From Acrocarpospora macrocephala (GTDB taxonomy: Bacteria > Actinomycetota > Actinomycetes > Streptosporangiales > Streptosporangiaceae), in contig NZ_BLAE01000095.1 of NCBI RefSeq assembly GCF_009687865.1, forward strand, positions 1 to 37,383: a stretch of 37,383 bases of DNA, written 5' to 3'. Every line of letters starts with the position of its first letter. Within the stretch, counting starts at the first letter, position 1. Below are positions 7,546-16,392 of the stretch, piece after piece. The notes under the pieces were generated by a model. That model was not told the origin of the DNA and did no database searches. It saw nothing but the letters and a program-made list of their open reading frames with translations. Both the position numbers and the translations under genes were made by a program.

Positions 7546-8991
7546 GTGTCTTCCCCCTTCTTATCTCGCCGCCTCTTCGTCGCCGCCTCGGCCGCCTCGG
7601 CGGTGGCGCCCTTCGTTCTGTCCGGTACGGCGTCCGCGTCCACCGGCGACCTCGTCGATCATCGTCTGGGTGGGTCCGTCGATCGGGCCTTCGGGTATCT
7701 GAACGCCGTTCTCGACGGGTACCAGCAGGGGTCCGGGCTGCGGCTGGCGCAGAGCTACAACAACGAGTCGGGGTTGATGACCACGGCGTTCGTGTACGAC
7801 AACGCGCTGGCCGTCATCGCCTATCTGAGCCGGCCGAGCAGGGAGAACGTGCGGCGGGCGAAGGTCATCGGGGATACGTTCCTGTGGATTCAGAACAACG
7901 ATGAGACGTTTACTGACGGGCGGGTGCGGCAGGCGTACGCGGCCGGGCCGATGTTGTTCTACGGGGGTGGGCCGGAGTTTTCCGGGGTTCAGCGGGCGGA
8001 TGGGAAGGCGGCCTTCCTGTGGCCGTTCGGGTTCGGGGGGTCGGCGGTCGGGGATGTGGCCTGGACGGCGCTGGCGCTGGCGCGGCTGTATGAGCGGACT
8101 CGGGAGCGGAAGTATCTGGATGGGGCGGTGACGCTCGGGGAGTGGATTGTGGGCAACAGCGTCTCGCCGTACAGGTATGGGGGGTATCTGGGCGGGGTGC
8201 AGGGGGACGGCACGACCAAGCAGCGGTGGTGTTCCAGCGAGCACAACATCGACGTGTACGCGCTGTTCCGCGGGCTGGCCAAGTTCACCGGGGATCGGGT
8301 GTGGAAGACCAGGGCGCGGGTGGCGGAGGACTTCCTGGACGCGATGTGGAATCCGCAGGGGCGGTTCTACTGGACGGGGACGAAGGGGGCTAATCCGGCG
8401 GACGATCCCAATGAGATCAATCCCAGTCCGGTTCCGGAGGACGTACAGACCTGGGCTTATCTGGCGCGCGGGGATCGGGGGCGGGCGGTGGACTGGACGG
8501 CGGACGCGCTGGCGACCACCGATCGCGGGGGCGTGTCGGAGAACTCGCAGCTGCCCGCGGGGTACGCGGTGTCCGGGGTGACGTTCAGCGATGTGTCGAA
8601 GACGCTGACCGGCCCCGTGCCGAATGGGACGGGGAACAACAATCGGGACGCCGTCTGGTTCGAGGGCACCGCGCACCTCGCGGCGGCGCTGGTGGCTCGG
8701 GGCGATCGGGGGAAGGCGCGGGGTTACCTAGGGCAGATCGCGTCCGGGCAGGCCGCTCTGGGCGCGGGCCAGACCATCGGCCTGACCACCGACCCGAACG
8801 GCGGCCGCCTCTCCAATCCGGGCGAAGGCGGCACATGGACCGGCACCGCCCTACCCGCACGCTCCGGCGTCGTCGCCGCGTCCAGCGCGTTCGACACCGG
8901 ATTCGGATTCGGCTACTTCCAGAACCAGCACGTCGGAGCCACGAGTTGGTACCTCATGGCCGCACTCGGCTCCAACCCCTACCGGTTCTGA
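7546..8991 (+). CDS. Tat-exported (alpha/alpha)-barrel protein, probable glycoside hydrolase
   Basis: A 481-residue protein with a twin-arginine signal (LSRRLFVAASAAS, cleavage near ASAS at about 32). The mature part shows the periodic helix-hairpin pattern of six-hairpin glycosidases: YNNESGLMTTAFVYDNALAVIAYL, GDVAWTALALARLYE, EHNIDVYALFRGLAKF, RVAEDFLDAMWNPQGRFYWTG and a Trp/Gly-rich end. I cannot assign a GH family. Shared upstream space with a CebR-controlled cellulase and its own LacI-type operator suggest a role in oligosaccharide or polysaccharide use outside the cell. The GTG at 7546 has GGAG 7 nt upstream. The C-terminus is complete and is followed by a terminator hairpin. Confidence 0.75.
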   Translation: MSSPFLSRRLFVAASAASAVAPFVLSGTASASTGDLVDHRLGGSVDRAFGYLNAVLDGYQQGSGLRLAQSYNNESGLMTTAFVYDNALAVIAYLSRPSRENVRRAKVIGDTFLWIQNNDETFTDGRVRQAYAAGPMLFYGGGPEFSGVQRADGKAAFLWPFGFGGSAVGDVAWTALALARLYERTRERKYLDGAVTLGEWIVGNSVSPYRYGGYLGGVQGDGTTKQRWCSSEHNIDVYALFRGLAKFTGDRVWKTRARVAEDFLDAMWNPQGRFYWTGTKGANPADDPNEINPSPVPEDVQTWAYLARGDRGRAVDWTADALATTDRGGVSENSQLPAGYAVSGVTFSDVSKTLTGPVPNGTGNNNRDAVWFEGTAHLAAALVARGDRGKARGYLGQIASGQAALGAGQTIGLTTDPNGGRLSNPGEGGTWTGTALPARSGVVAASSAFDTGFGFGYFQNQHVGATSWYLMAALGSNPYRF

Positions 8992-8999
8992 CCAGCCGG

Positions 9000-9027
9000 G
9001 CCGGGGGCCCCGGCGCGGGCCCCCGGC
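9000..9027. terminator. Bidirectional terminator hairpin
   Basis: 11-bp perfect G/C stem (9000-9010 with 9017-9027) and a 6-nt loop between the convergent barrel-protein gene and the APH-family gene. Its right end touches the stop codon of the latter. Confidence 0.75.
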
Positions 9028-10344
9028 TCACCCCGCGCTCGCCAGCGCGGCGCGGATCTCCGACGCGGCGTCTCCCGCGTGGTAGCGGCGCTCGGTCTGC
9101 TCGATGCCGTCCATGAACTCCTGATAGCGGATGGCGTAGTACAGGCGCGCCAGCGGCTCGGCCAGGACGACCGCCCGTTCCGGGTCCGCGCCTGGCAACG
9201 CGTCCGCCCACGCCTTCACCCATGTTTCGGTCACCTGCTCCCGGCGCTCCTCCGGGGCGAAGTCCCGCAACCGCAGCCCGTCCAGCGCGGGGTGCCCGAA
9301 ATGACAGTCGGCGAAGTCCACGACCACGCCGCGCCGCCCGTCCCACCGCCAGTTTCCTGGGTGAAAATCCCCATGCACCACGGTGTACGGCAGTCCGCAC
9401 GCCTCCAACGCGGCGACCAGGTCCGGCAGCTTCCGCACGAGCCCGCGCGCGTCCCGGAGCTCGTCCGCGGTGAGTTCCTCCGCCAGGTCCCCGTCGAGGA
9501 GCTTGGTCGCGAGGGCCGGCGAGGTGCGATCCGCGAGTCCGGCCGAGGCCGCCCGGCCGGCGAGCCTGACCTGTGCCGCGACCATGCGGGGCACCATGTG
9601 GTCGACCGCGTCCTGCGGCGCGCCCCAGCAGTCCTCCCCCGGGGCGTGCCCGAGCAGCACCCATCTCCGCTCCGGATCCGCGTCGATCAGGCGCGGCACG
9701 ATGTCGGGGACAACGCTTCCGAAAAGACCGATAGCGCTGGACTCACAAGCCGCGAACCCCGGCGTCGCCTTGAACCAGACCGCCTCGACATCCCCCTCCA
9801 CCCGGATCCTGAAAAGTCCGGACAGATTCCAGGTCTTCACCTGCTCGACCCACCCCATCGGCACGAGCCCCGCCCGGCGAATCGCCCCCTCCGCCCAGGC
9901 CAATCCCGCCCGAACCCCATCAGCGGTCGCCCACTCCGCCCGCTTCCCATCCGTCGCCAGAACCAACCCCCGAGCAACTTCAAACGCAGAACCACCCACT
10001 CCCTGAAGCCCCCCGAAAGAATCCCCACCCAACACCTTCACGGAGTCTCCGCCCAATGCCTTCGCAGGATCTCCAGGCAACACGTCCGCAGGATCGCCAC
10101 GCAACGCCTCCGCGTGATAAATCACGTGCCCACCCCGCGACCAGCCACCCCCCTCCACATCCAGCAACCGCAAAACCACCACCGGCCGACCCAAGAGATC
10201 CGACAAGTGCGCCGAAACCGGCTCAACATCAGCCCACCAAGGACTCTCCACCGAAAAGGGGCCGACTCCCCCAAGAACGCGACCCCCACCACTAACCACC
10301 ACACTCACCAAACGCTCCACGAACCAAGTCTGCCGACCCCCCAC
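9028..10344 (-). CDS. APH-family phosphotransferase-like protein
   Basis: A 438-residue cytosolic protein with a C-terminal aminoglycoside phosphotransferase/choline-kinase-like domain. The catalytic loop is VVHGDFHPGNW and the metal-binding Asp lies in VVVDFADC; an upstream beta-rich lobe (FRIRVEGDVEAVWFKATPG) carries a plausible nucleotide-binding Lys. The first 200 residues form a separate domain seen in actinomycete members of this family. Residues 83-114 are four 8-residue repeats starting GD. The substrate is unknown, and antibiotic resistance should not be assumed. The gene is monocistronic; the start is taken as the first ATG at 10344, but the conserved part begins later and a downstream start is possible. 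Confidence 0.8.
   Translation of the reverse strand: MGGRQTWFVERLVSVVVSGGGRVLGGVGPFSVESPWWADVEPVSAHLSDLLGRPVVVLRLLDVEGGGWSRGGHVIYHAEALRGDPADVLPGDPAKALGGDSVKVLGGDSFGGLQGVGGSAFEVARGLVLATDGKRAEWATADGVRAGLAWAEGAIRRAGLVPMGWVEQVKTWNLSGLFRIRVEGDVEAVWFKATPGFAACESSAIGLFGSVVPDIVPRLIDADPERRWVLLGHAPGEDCWGAPQDAVDHMVPRMVAAQVRLAGRAASAGLADRTSPALATKLLDGDLAEELTADELRDARGLVRKLPDLVAALEACGLPYTVVHGDFHPGNWRWDGRRGVVVDFADCHFGHPALDGLRLRDFAPEERREQVTETWVKAWADALPGADPERAVVLAEPLARLYYAIRYQEFMDGIEQTERRYHAGDAASEIRAALASAG
10003..10098 (-). repeat. Four 24-bp tandem repeats inside the APH-family gene
   Basis: On the coding strand four units encode GDPADVLP, GDPAKALG, GDSVKVLG and GDSFGGLQ. The unit keeps the frame, so copy-number change would alter a surface linker by eight residues at a time without disrupting the protein. 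Confidence 0.7.
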
Positions 10345-10393
10345 ATCCCCCCGCCAAACAATTTCCCCGCCCTATCTCCAACCCATGACACGG

Positions 10394-10409
10394 GGTTCTC
10401 CGGAGAACC
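10394..10409. terminator. Perfect 16-bp palindrome after the membrane-protein gene
   Basis: GGTTCTCCGGAGAACC, 7 bp downstream of the stop codon (10417) of the minus-strand membrane-protein gene. It could act as a terminator stem, though with no loop it may instead be a protein-binding site. Confidence 0.4.
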
Positions 10410-10416
10410 ACGTTGG

Positions 10417-11937
10417 TTAGGAACGGGAACCGGGGAGGAGGTCTGTGAGGTTTTTGAGGTTGCCGGTGCGGTTGCCGTTGCCTGGGTCGATCCAGGCGAT
10501 GACGGAGAGGAGTAGCCAGGTGACGGCGACGGGGAGGACCTGGTCCACGATCTTGTCGGGGATTATGGAAGTTGTGGTGCGGAGCAGGAGGTAGATGGTC
10601 AGGGGGGCGATCGCTACAAGGATTCCGCCGACGATCCTGAGCGACACCCGTAACCGGGAGTGAGGGATCACCTGAATGTCGGCGCGGGCGAGTCGTTCCC
10701 AGTCGCCGTCGACGATCGGGACGACCGCGGGCACCAGCCGGGCGGCCATCTCGGCCGGGGGGATGCGCTGGTTGAGCAGGAACTCCATCTTCAGTTCGCG
10801 CAACCGGGCCGCCATGCCACGACAGCGCTCACTTATGATCCGGTCCCCCATGGGATCCCAGGTCGGAAGCTGGCGCGGGAGATACCGTTCAACCACCCGA
10901 GCCAGGGACTCCAGATGTGACGCGGTAACAACGGGATCCCCGAACGGGTACGCCTGCCCGAGCGCCGAACGTTCCTCCAGCGGCAGATGCGCCTCCTCCA
11001 TCCGCAACCCGAACCAGAGCAAGGTCTGCACGATCTCACCAATGGCCCACACACTGTTCTTACGCCGCTGAAAAACACTCGATATCAGGTATGTCAGGAT
11101 GAAAACCGCGCCGGCCACGAGCATCACCACCAGCGCCGTCCAGAGCCCGGCCCACAGGCCTCTGGCCCAGCCGGGCCCGGTGCCCCGGTCAACCGCCAGC
11201 GCCCCCATCGCCACCGCACCCACGATGATCAAATAGATCGCGGCCCGGGTGCGAATCCGTCGGATCTCCAGCGCGGCCAGCGCAACGAACGCCACGACCA
11301 GGCCCAGCACGCTCACCAGCAGCAGGGTGCCCGTCACGGCCAGCCACCCGGCATCCGTCCACGGGCCGTACAGCAGCAAACCGGAGACGAGCAGGAAGGC
11401 CAGGCCGAGCAGCCAGGTGCGCCGCGACAGCATGAAGTCCAGATGGCGAAGTGCGCCCGACAACCCGCCTAGCGTGAACAGGGCACCTAACGCGATATGG
11501 GCGATCGCCCAGCCGGCAGGCGGCGTGGCGACGGAGAGCACCATGATCACAGTGGCGGCCACCGGCAGCAGCGGCCAGATGGCGACGTAGTAGACGGCGT
11601 CGCGGTATCGGTCGATGACGTCCAGCCAGGCCTGGCGGGCATTCGTCTGCCGGACCCACCACTCGCAGTCGGCCTTGATCCGCTCACGGTCGACGTCGTC
11701 GATCAGCCGGGTCTCGGCCAGGTAGCCGAGCATCGCGGTGTCGTACATCTTGAGCTTCTCCGCGTAGAGGTCGCGAACGGGCGCGACCAGCGGCAAGCTG
11801 AGCAGCCATTCACCCACGGGCGGCACAGCCGATGGCGCAACGCTCTGGCCCACGACGTCTCCCATTTTCGGTGGAGTCGACTGATGGTACTGAGCGAGTT
11901 TCGCGTCAGAACAGTCGCAGATCCGCCGCCGGGTCAT
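10417..11937 (-). CDS. Polytopic membrane protein of unknown function
   Basis: A 506-residue protein with a soluble N-terminal part (about 130 residues, charged, ending DVIDRYRDAVYY), about seven hydrophobic segments (for example LPVAATVIMVLSV, TWLLGLAFLLVSGLLLY, LLLVSVLGLVVAFVALAAL, ALVVMLVAGAVFILTYLI), a soluble stretch of about 110 residues rich in charged helices, and two final helices (IVGGILVAIAPLTIYLLL, VLPVAVTWLLLSVIAWI). I recognise no family motif. The start is uncertain: ATG 11937 has no clear ribosome site, and an in-frame ATG at 11865 (MGDVVGQ) is an alternative. The 214 bp upstream to the GNAT gene holds no other gene. Confidence 0.7.
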   Translation of the reverse strand: MTRRRICDCSDAKLAQYHQSTPPKMGDVVGQSVAPSAVPPVGEWLLSLPLVAPVRDLYAEKLKMYDTAMLGYLAETRLIDDVDRERIKADCEWWVRQTNARQAWLDVIDRYRDAVYYVAIWPLLPVAATVIMVLSVATPPAGWAIAHIALGALFTLGGLSGALRHLDFMLSRRTWLLGLAFLLVSGLLLYGPWTDAGWLAVTGTLLLVSVLGLVVAFVALAALEIRRIRTRAAIYLIIVGAVAMGALAVDRGTGPGWARGLWAGLWTALVVMLVAGAVFILTYLISSVFQRRKNSVWAIGEIVQTLLWFGLRMEEAHLPLEERSALGQAYPFGDPVVTASHLESLARVVERYLPRQLPTWDPMGDRIISERCRGMAARLRELKMEFLLNQRIPPAEMAARLVPAVVPIVDGDWERLARADIQVIPHSRLRVSLRIVGGILVAIAPLTIYLLLRTTTSIIPDKIVDQVLPVAVTWLLLSVIAWIDPGNGNRTGNLKNLTDLLPGSRS

Positions 11938-12151
11938 CCGGATCTCAGAGATTCGCCGGTCACGCGGTGAGAATTATCACGATCTCGAGGCGGAATATCC
12001 GCCGTTCTGGACAGCGACCCGCGACAACGTTGCCGACTTTATCGCGCAGCTATTCCGCGGATTATCGCGTGCTCAACGCCGTCACCGGTATTCAGCTCGA
12101 CGAACGGTGAAGAGGGCACCCGGCCTCGTTGACGGATGCCCGTTGTGCTGT

Positions 12152-12736
12152 TCAGGCGCTCGGGGCGCGCCACATCGGGTACATGACCGGCCCGTCGGGC
12201 AGGCGGAGCAGTTCCGGCATGTCCACGTATCCATGGCGAAGATAGAGCCGGCGGCTGTCGGCGCTGCTGGCCTCCAGGTAGGCGGGCATGCCTTCGGCGT
12301 CCAGCCGCTGGTGGTGCTCGCGCAGCAGCTGGCTGCCCAGGCCGCGACCCATCCGCCCCTTCACCAGCGCGATGAACGCCAGGTAGTGGTGCGGCTCGTG
12401 CGGATGGATCTTCTCCATCTGCTCCCCGAGGATGCCGAACCGCCCGGCGTGCTCCCCGGCGAACGAGGCCACCGCCTCATCATGTCCGGGAATTTCGGGG
12501 TACGGCGCGGTGAACCAGACCGCGACTCCGGCGAGTTCGCCCGACTCGTGGATGCCGTACACATCGCCGTGATCGAGGGCGTGGGCCGCGTACATGGTGA
12601 AGAAAGCCCGCTGGATCGGCGGGCGATCCGCCACCGGCGGGATGAGCCAGGTCGAGATCGCGTCCATGCCGAAGGTGTCGGCGATGACCCCGCCGACCAC
12701 GGCGGCGTCGGTCATCCGGGTGATCTCGGCGGTCAC
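12152..12736 (-). CDS. GNAT-family N-acetyltransferase
   Basis: A 194-residue GNAT acetyltransferase transferring acetyl from acetyl-CoA to an unidentified amine. The acetyl-CoA loop is seen as GRMGRGLGSQLL (about residues 127-138), preceded by the beta4 strand HHYLAFIALV and followed by AYLEASSADSRRLYLRHGYV. The GTG start at 12736 overlaps the stop codon of the permease gene by 4 bp (GTGA), so translation is coupled. The pairing suggests the acetylated molecule is the permease substrate or a product of it, for example an amino acid or polyamine (inference). Confidence 0.85.
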   Translation of the reverse strand: MTAEITRMTDAAVVGGVIADTFGMDAISTWLIPPVADRPPIQRAFFTMYAAHALDHGDVYGIHESGELAGVAVWFTAPYPEIPGHDEAVASFAGEHAGRFGILGEQMEKIHPHEPHHYLAFIALVKGRMGRGLGSQLLREHHQRLDAEGMPAYLEASSADSRRLYLRHGYVDMPELLRLPDGPVMYPMWRAPSA

Positions 12737-14205
12737 TTCGAGGCTCCGGTGACGGCCCTGGCGCCAAGGCCGATGTTGGCGTACACGTCTGGCTTGGTGG
12801 CCTTGAGCACGCGCGCCCAGACGATTCCGAAGATGATCGCGACCACGAAGATGCCGGGCAGCACCCAGCGGATCGGCTCGTCGGGCGCGACGCCGAGAAC
12901 CGTGTCGAAGTTGACCAGGGTCAGCCCGATGATCGTGCACAGCGCCATCGCCGCCAGCGCCGGAGCGATCTTCGTCCGCCACGTCGTCTCCTCCGCGGGG
13001 CGCCGCGCGAAGAACGCGATCACCGCGATCGAGGTGACCGTGAGCAGGGTCAGCAGGCCGAGACCGCCGAACGCGCCGAAAGTGAAGAACAGCTTGGTGA
13101 GCGGGTCGAGGCCGAGCACCGCGTAGATGGCGATCACGATGAGCCCGAGCGCCGTCTGCAGCAGCGACCCGGCCACCGGCGCGCTCGTCCGGGCCGAGGT
13201 GCGCCCGAAGACGGACGGCAGCACGTTCTCCCGGCCCAGCGCGAAGATGTAGCGGGCCGTGGTGTTGTGGAAGGCGATCATGCAGGCGATGCTGCTGGTC
13301 ACGAACAGCACCGAGCCGAGGGTGGCGATGGGGGAACCCAGGTGGGCGGCGGCCTGGTTGAAGATCAGTTCCGTGCCCTGCTGGGTCGACTGCGCGACGA
13401 TCCCGTCCACCCCGGTGGGCACGGTCAGCGCCCAGGCGGAGAACGCGTAGAGCACCGCGATGATCGCGATGCCCGCGTAGGTGGCGAGGGGCACGGTCCG
13501 GTTCCGATCCTTGGACTCCTCGGCGAACACCACCGACGACTCGATCCCGGCGAACCCGGCGACCACGGTGGCCAGCGCGGCGCCGACCCCGGGGACGATC
13601 AGCGCGCCCGGGGAGAAACCCTCGAAGCTGACCCCGCCGGGCGCGGCGTTGAACAGGTTGCCGATGTCGAACACGAGGACGACGGCGATCTCGCTGAGCA
13701 GCAGCACCATGAGGATCCTGCCGTTGACGTCCACCCGCAGCACCCCGAGCAGGCCGGTCAGCGCCCAGGTCACCAGTGCGATCACCCACCACGCGGGCGA
13801 ACCGCCGAACCAGTCCACGAGCAGCGGCTCGGCGGCTAACCCGATGATCCCGTAGAGCCCCAGCTGCAGGGCGTTGTAGGCGAGCAGGGCCACCCAGGCG
13901 GTCGCCACACCCGCCGTGCGGCCAAGCCCTTGAGCGGCGTACGCGTAGAAGGCCCCCGCGTTCACCACGTGCCTGGCCATCGTCACGTACCCGACCGCGA
14001 AGAGCGCGAAGATCCCGCCCAGCAGCAGGAACGCCAGCGGCACGCCGATGACGCCCGTCACGGTGTACGCCGTCGGAACCGAACCGGCGACGACCATCAG
14101 CGGCGCCGCCGCCGAGACGACGAAGAACACGACTGACGGCACACCGAGCCGGTCCTCGGCCAGCGCGGCGGATACCGCACTCGGTCTTGGTTGTGTGAGG
14201 GACAT
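12733..14205 (-). CDS. APC-superfamily amino-acid permease
   Basis: A 490-residue transporter with about 12 to 13 hydrophobic helices and the APC-family hallmarks: GVPSVVFFVVSAAAPLMVVAG at the start of helix 1, the helix 6 region GFAGIESSVVFAEESKD, and the loop TSSIACMIAFHNTTARYIFALGREN. The family imports or exchanges amino acids or polyamines at the cytoplasmic membrane, driven by proton motive force; the substrate cannot be read from sequence. It is the first gene of a two-gene operon with a coupled GNAT acetyltransferase. A TetR gene in the same orientation lies upstream, with an inverted repeat in between that could be the operator. Confidence 0.9.
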   Translation of the reverse strand: MSLTQPRPSAVSAALAEDRLGVPSVVFFVVSAAAPLMVVAGSVPTAYTVTGVIGVPLAFLLLGGIFALFAVGYVTMARHVVNAGAFYAYAAQGLGRTAGVATAWVALLAYNALQLGLYGIIGLAAEPLLVDWFGGSPAWWVIALVTWALTGLLGVLRVDVNGRILMVLLLSEIAVVLVFDIGNLFNAAPGGVSFEGFSPGALIVPGVGAALATVVAGFAGIESSVVFAEESKDRNRTVPLATYAGIAIIAVLYAFSAWALTVPTGVDGIVAQSTQQGTELIFNQAAAHLGSPIATLGSVLFVTSSIACMIAFHNTTARYIFALGRENVLPSVFGRTSARTSAPVAGSLLQTALGLIVIAIYAVLGLDPLTKLFFTFGAFGGLGLLTLLTVTSIAVIAFFARRPAEETTWRTKIAPALAAMALCTIIGLTLVNFDTVLGVAPDEPIRWVLPGIFVVAIIFGIVWARVLKATKPDVYANIGLGARAVTGASK

Positions 14206-14393
14206 CCAGAACTCCAGGAATATGGGGGGAAGTGTTGATGTTTCTGGAGCGCCCGCGAATCGTCAGGATCGGCGGTGAACGCGGGATCGCCGTCGCGCAT
14301 GGCGAAGAACGGGCCATCGGCGGACGACCCGGCCAGGAAGATCAGCTTCAGCCACGAAGGGCGATGCTATAGGCGAAATGCTAAATCTGTCAT

Positions 14394-14424
14394 TAGGCGA
14401 AGGGAATTCTATTTCCTTCGCCTA
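14394..14424. promoter_or_regulatory. Inverted repeat TAGGCGAAGG-N11-CCTTCGCCTA
   Basis: Perfect 10-bp arms (14394-14403 and 14415-14424), with a third half-site TAGGCGAA at 14370-14377. It lies in the 289-bp gap 14206-14494 between the TetR stop and the permease start. This gap is AT-rich for the region and carries no gene. Likely a regulator-binding site or the terminator of the TetR gene; the extra direct half-site favours binding. Confidence 0.5.
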
Positions 14425-14494
14425 TGTAGCGCGGGTGTACCGGAATGTCACACATCTGAAACAGAGCGCCATCAGCCCACGACGCAATGTCATT

Positions 14495-15130
14495 TCATGG
14501 AGTGGCATCCTCAGGCAGGGAGAGTACGCGCTGAGTCAGCTGATGCAGGTGCCCGCGGAACCGGGCCAGCTCCTCCGCCGAGTCGGGCCCGACCCGCTCC
14601 CCCTCGAGATCCAGGACGCCACCCTGCACGAACCCGTGCACGCACCACACGAGCGTCCACACGCAGTACTCCATGTCGACGCCGGAGCCGACGAACCCGT
14701 CAGTCACCGCCTGTTCGAGGACCCGGGTGGCCATGGTGATCAGAGGCTGGGAGAACTGGCGCTCCAGACCGGTGAGGTCGGCCGCGTCGTAGAGCCAGCG
14801 GTGGATCCACAGCGCCGGGAATTCGGGGTGCTCGACGCAGAAGTCCAGATACCTATCCACAATCGTGTGGATCGCGGCCGCCGCCTGGGCCGCGTCGGCG
14901 ACCACGACACCGGTGATGGCGGGCCCCATGGCCTCGGTCTCGATCCGGTACGCGCGCTCGATGACCGCGAGATAGAGGTCGCGCTTGTCCCCCGTGAAAC
15001 CGACCTTGACCGGGTCGATCCCGAGGGCATCGGAGATCTGCCTGAGGGTAGTCGAGTCGTACCCGAGCGCGGCGAACAGTCTCGTCGCGCCCTGCAGGAG
15101 GGTCTCCATCTGCGGCTCCCGGTCGATCAT
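14495..15130 (-). CDS. TetR/AcrR-family transcriptional regulator
   Basis: A 211-residue TetR-type repressor. The N-terminal helix-turn-helix is LLQGATRLFAALGYDSTTLRQISDALGIDPVKVGFTGDKRDLYLAV written over residues about 11-56, where the usual TLYHHF helix is altered to KVGFTGDK. The rest is the all-helical ligand-binding domain. It sits directly upstream of the permease-GNAT operon, so control of that operon is likely. The first ATG (15130) has no ribosome site; an in-frame ATG at 15109 has GGGAG upstream and may be the true start. Confidence 0.85.
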   Translation of the reverse strand: MIDREPQMETLLQGATRLFAALGYDSTTLRQISDALGIDPVKVGFTGDKRDLYLAVIERAYRIETEAMGPAITGVVVADAAQAAAAIHTIVDRYLDFCVEHPEFPALWIHRWLYDAADLTGLERQFSQPLITMATRVLEQAVTDGFVGSGVDMEYCVWTLVWCVHGFVQGGVLDLEGERVGPDSAEELARFRGHLHQLTQRVLSLPEDATP

Positions 15131-15372
15131 GTTAAATCCAGTCCACCACCCAACGGGTCACGCCACGGCAAAACAGCTCCCATCGGACCATCAACGCCCG
15201 GAGCCAGTTATGGACTCGGAACACCTGGCGGTGCCTTTACCCTCCCGGGCTGGTGGTTGACGTTCTTCCGGTGAACTAGGGGTTCGGCGTCGTCCTTGGG
15301 ATGCGAAGGGAGATCTTAAGGGCGTTTTGGGGTGTTTCATTTGCTCTGTCATGACTTGGTGGGTAGAGTCCA

Positions 15373-15545
15373 GTTCGTTACTGAGTGGTGACCTTCCTAC
15401 GGGAGCCGCTTGGCGCCGAGTCCGGCGGAGCCGTCCAGGCCCTGCCGGAGCCGGGAACCTCCGGTAGGCACGCCCGTGCCCCAGCCTGCCCTTGCCCCTC
15501 GCAGGTCCGATCGAACGGGACGCACGCGGCCGCCCCTGTCGTCTC
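15373..15545 (+). promoter_or_regulatory. Structured 5' leader of the beta-barrel protein gene, possible c-di-AMP riboswitch
   Basis: The 173 bp before the gene form several stems: GCCG/CGGC around 15413-15427, CCGGAG with CTCCGG at about 15445-15462 enclosing GCCGGGAAC, and GCACG/CGTGC at about 15468-15479. Cell-wall-acting secreted proteins in actinomycetes are often behind ydaO/c-di-AMP riboswitches, and a GCCGGGAACC block is reminiscent of that class. The highly conserved 3' block of the class (CAGCTAACC) is not visible, so the assignment is tentative. The stretch 15131-15372 upstream shows no gene. Confidence 0.3.
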
Positions 15546-16322
15546 ATGAAAGACCCCTTCTTCATGACCCGCATCTCCGATCTGTTCCAGCACCCCGCCC
15601 TGCGCGAGTTCGCCGCCAACGTCAAGAAGGCCGATCTGCGCGAGCTCATGGCCAAGGTCAAGAGCGCCGATCCGCGCGAGCTCGCCGACCGGCTCAAGAC
15701 CGCCGACCCGCTCAACATCTCCGGCGTGCTGGAAAACCTCGCGCAGCTTCGGGACACCCGCGCCACCGTGGCCATCGCCACCATCGCCGTGCTCACCGTC
15801 TCCGCCGTCGGCACCGCCTCCGCCATGTCGGCCCCCGACACCGCCCCCGTCGCGGCCTTCCAATCCACCGATATGGCCCAGAACTTCGAGACCACCGCGA
15901 AGGCCGCCAAGGCCCTGCACATGGGCAAGACCACCGCGTCCTACTTCTGGGACGACTCCTCCGGCCGCGCCGGGGACACCGGCATGCCCGCCATCGGCAA
16001 GCCCATGCAGCGAGGCCTCGCCGCCAGCCCCAGCTGGCCCCTCGGCACCGAGGGCTACGTCACCTATAACGGCAAAACCGTAAAATTCTTCATCGGCGAC
16101 CGCGGCCCCGGCAAACCCTCCGAGCGCGGCGTCATGCTCGACCTGGACGCCAAGACCTTCGCCGACCTGACCCAGGGCATCTTCGACCCGGCCACCCTGA
16201 CCGTGAAGAACAACGGCGGCTTCGGCCACATCGACATCACGTACAAGATCACCAAGTGGGGCCCCGGCGTCGGCAAGAAGGGCGCCCCCGTCCCCTTCTC
16301 CACCGGCGCCTGGAAGTCCTGA
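15546..16322 (+). CDS. Membrane-anchored double-psi beta-barrel (RlpA-like) protein
   Basis: A 258-residue protein with three parts. The N-terminal cytosolic segment (about 1-70) carries helical repeats of the form KxADxRELxxxxK (KADLRELMAKVK, SADPRELADRLK). One transmembrane helix follows (ATVAIATIAVLTVSAVGTA). The C-terminal extracytoplasmic domain has the double-psi beta-barrel signature ASYFWDD, LAASPSWPLGTEGYVTY, FFIGDRGPG (conserved Asp), MLDLDAKTFADL and GHIDITYKI. RlpA relatives bind or cleave peptidoglycan glycans; whether this one is catalytic is unknown. The start is uncertain: ATG 15546 is chosen, ATG 15564 (MTRISDL) is possible, and neither has a strong ribosome site. Confidence 0.8.
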   Translation: MKDPFFMTRISDLFQHPALREFAANVKKADLRELMAKVKSADPRELADRLKTADPLNISGVLENLAQLRDTRATVAIATIAVLTVSAVGTASAMSAPDTAPVAAFQSTDMAQNFETTAKAAKALHMGKTTASYFWDDSSGRAGDTGMPAIGKPMQRGLAASPSWPLGTEGYVTYNGKTVKFFIGDRGPGKPSERGVMLDLDAKTFADLTQGIFDPATLTVKNNGGFGHIDITYKITKWGPGVGKKGAPVPFSTGAWKS

Positions 16323-16392
16323 CCCCCACCCCACCCGGCGTCCCTTTCGATGTGCGACCACCCACCTGGGACTGCTATCGTTACGGACGCAA

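Noticed and set aside
12152-14317. A single 721-codon minus-strand ORF across the permease and acetyltransferase genes
   Set aside because: Only its last 194 codons are the GNAT protein; the rest is out of frame with the obvious APC permease. The true start is the GTG at 12736.
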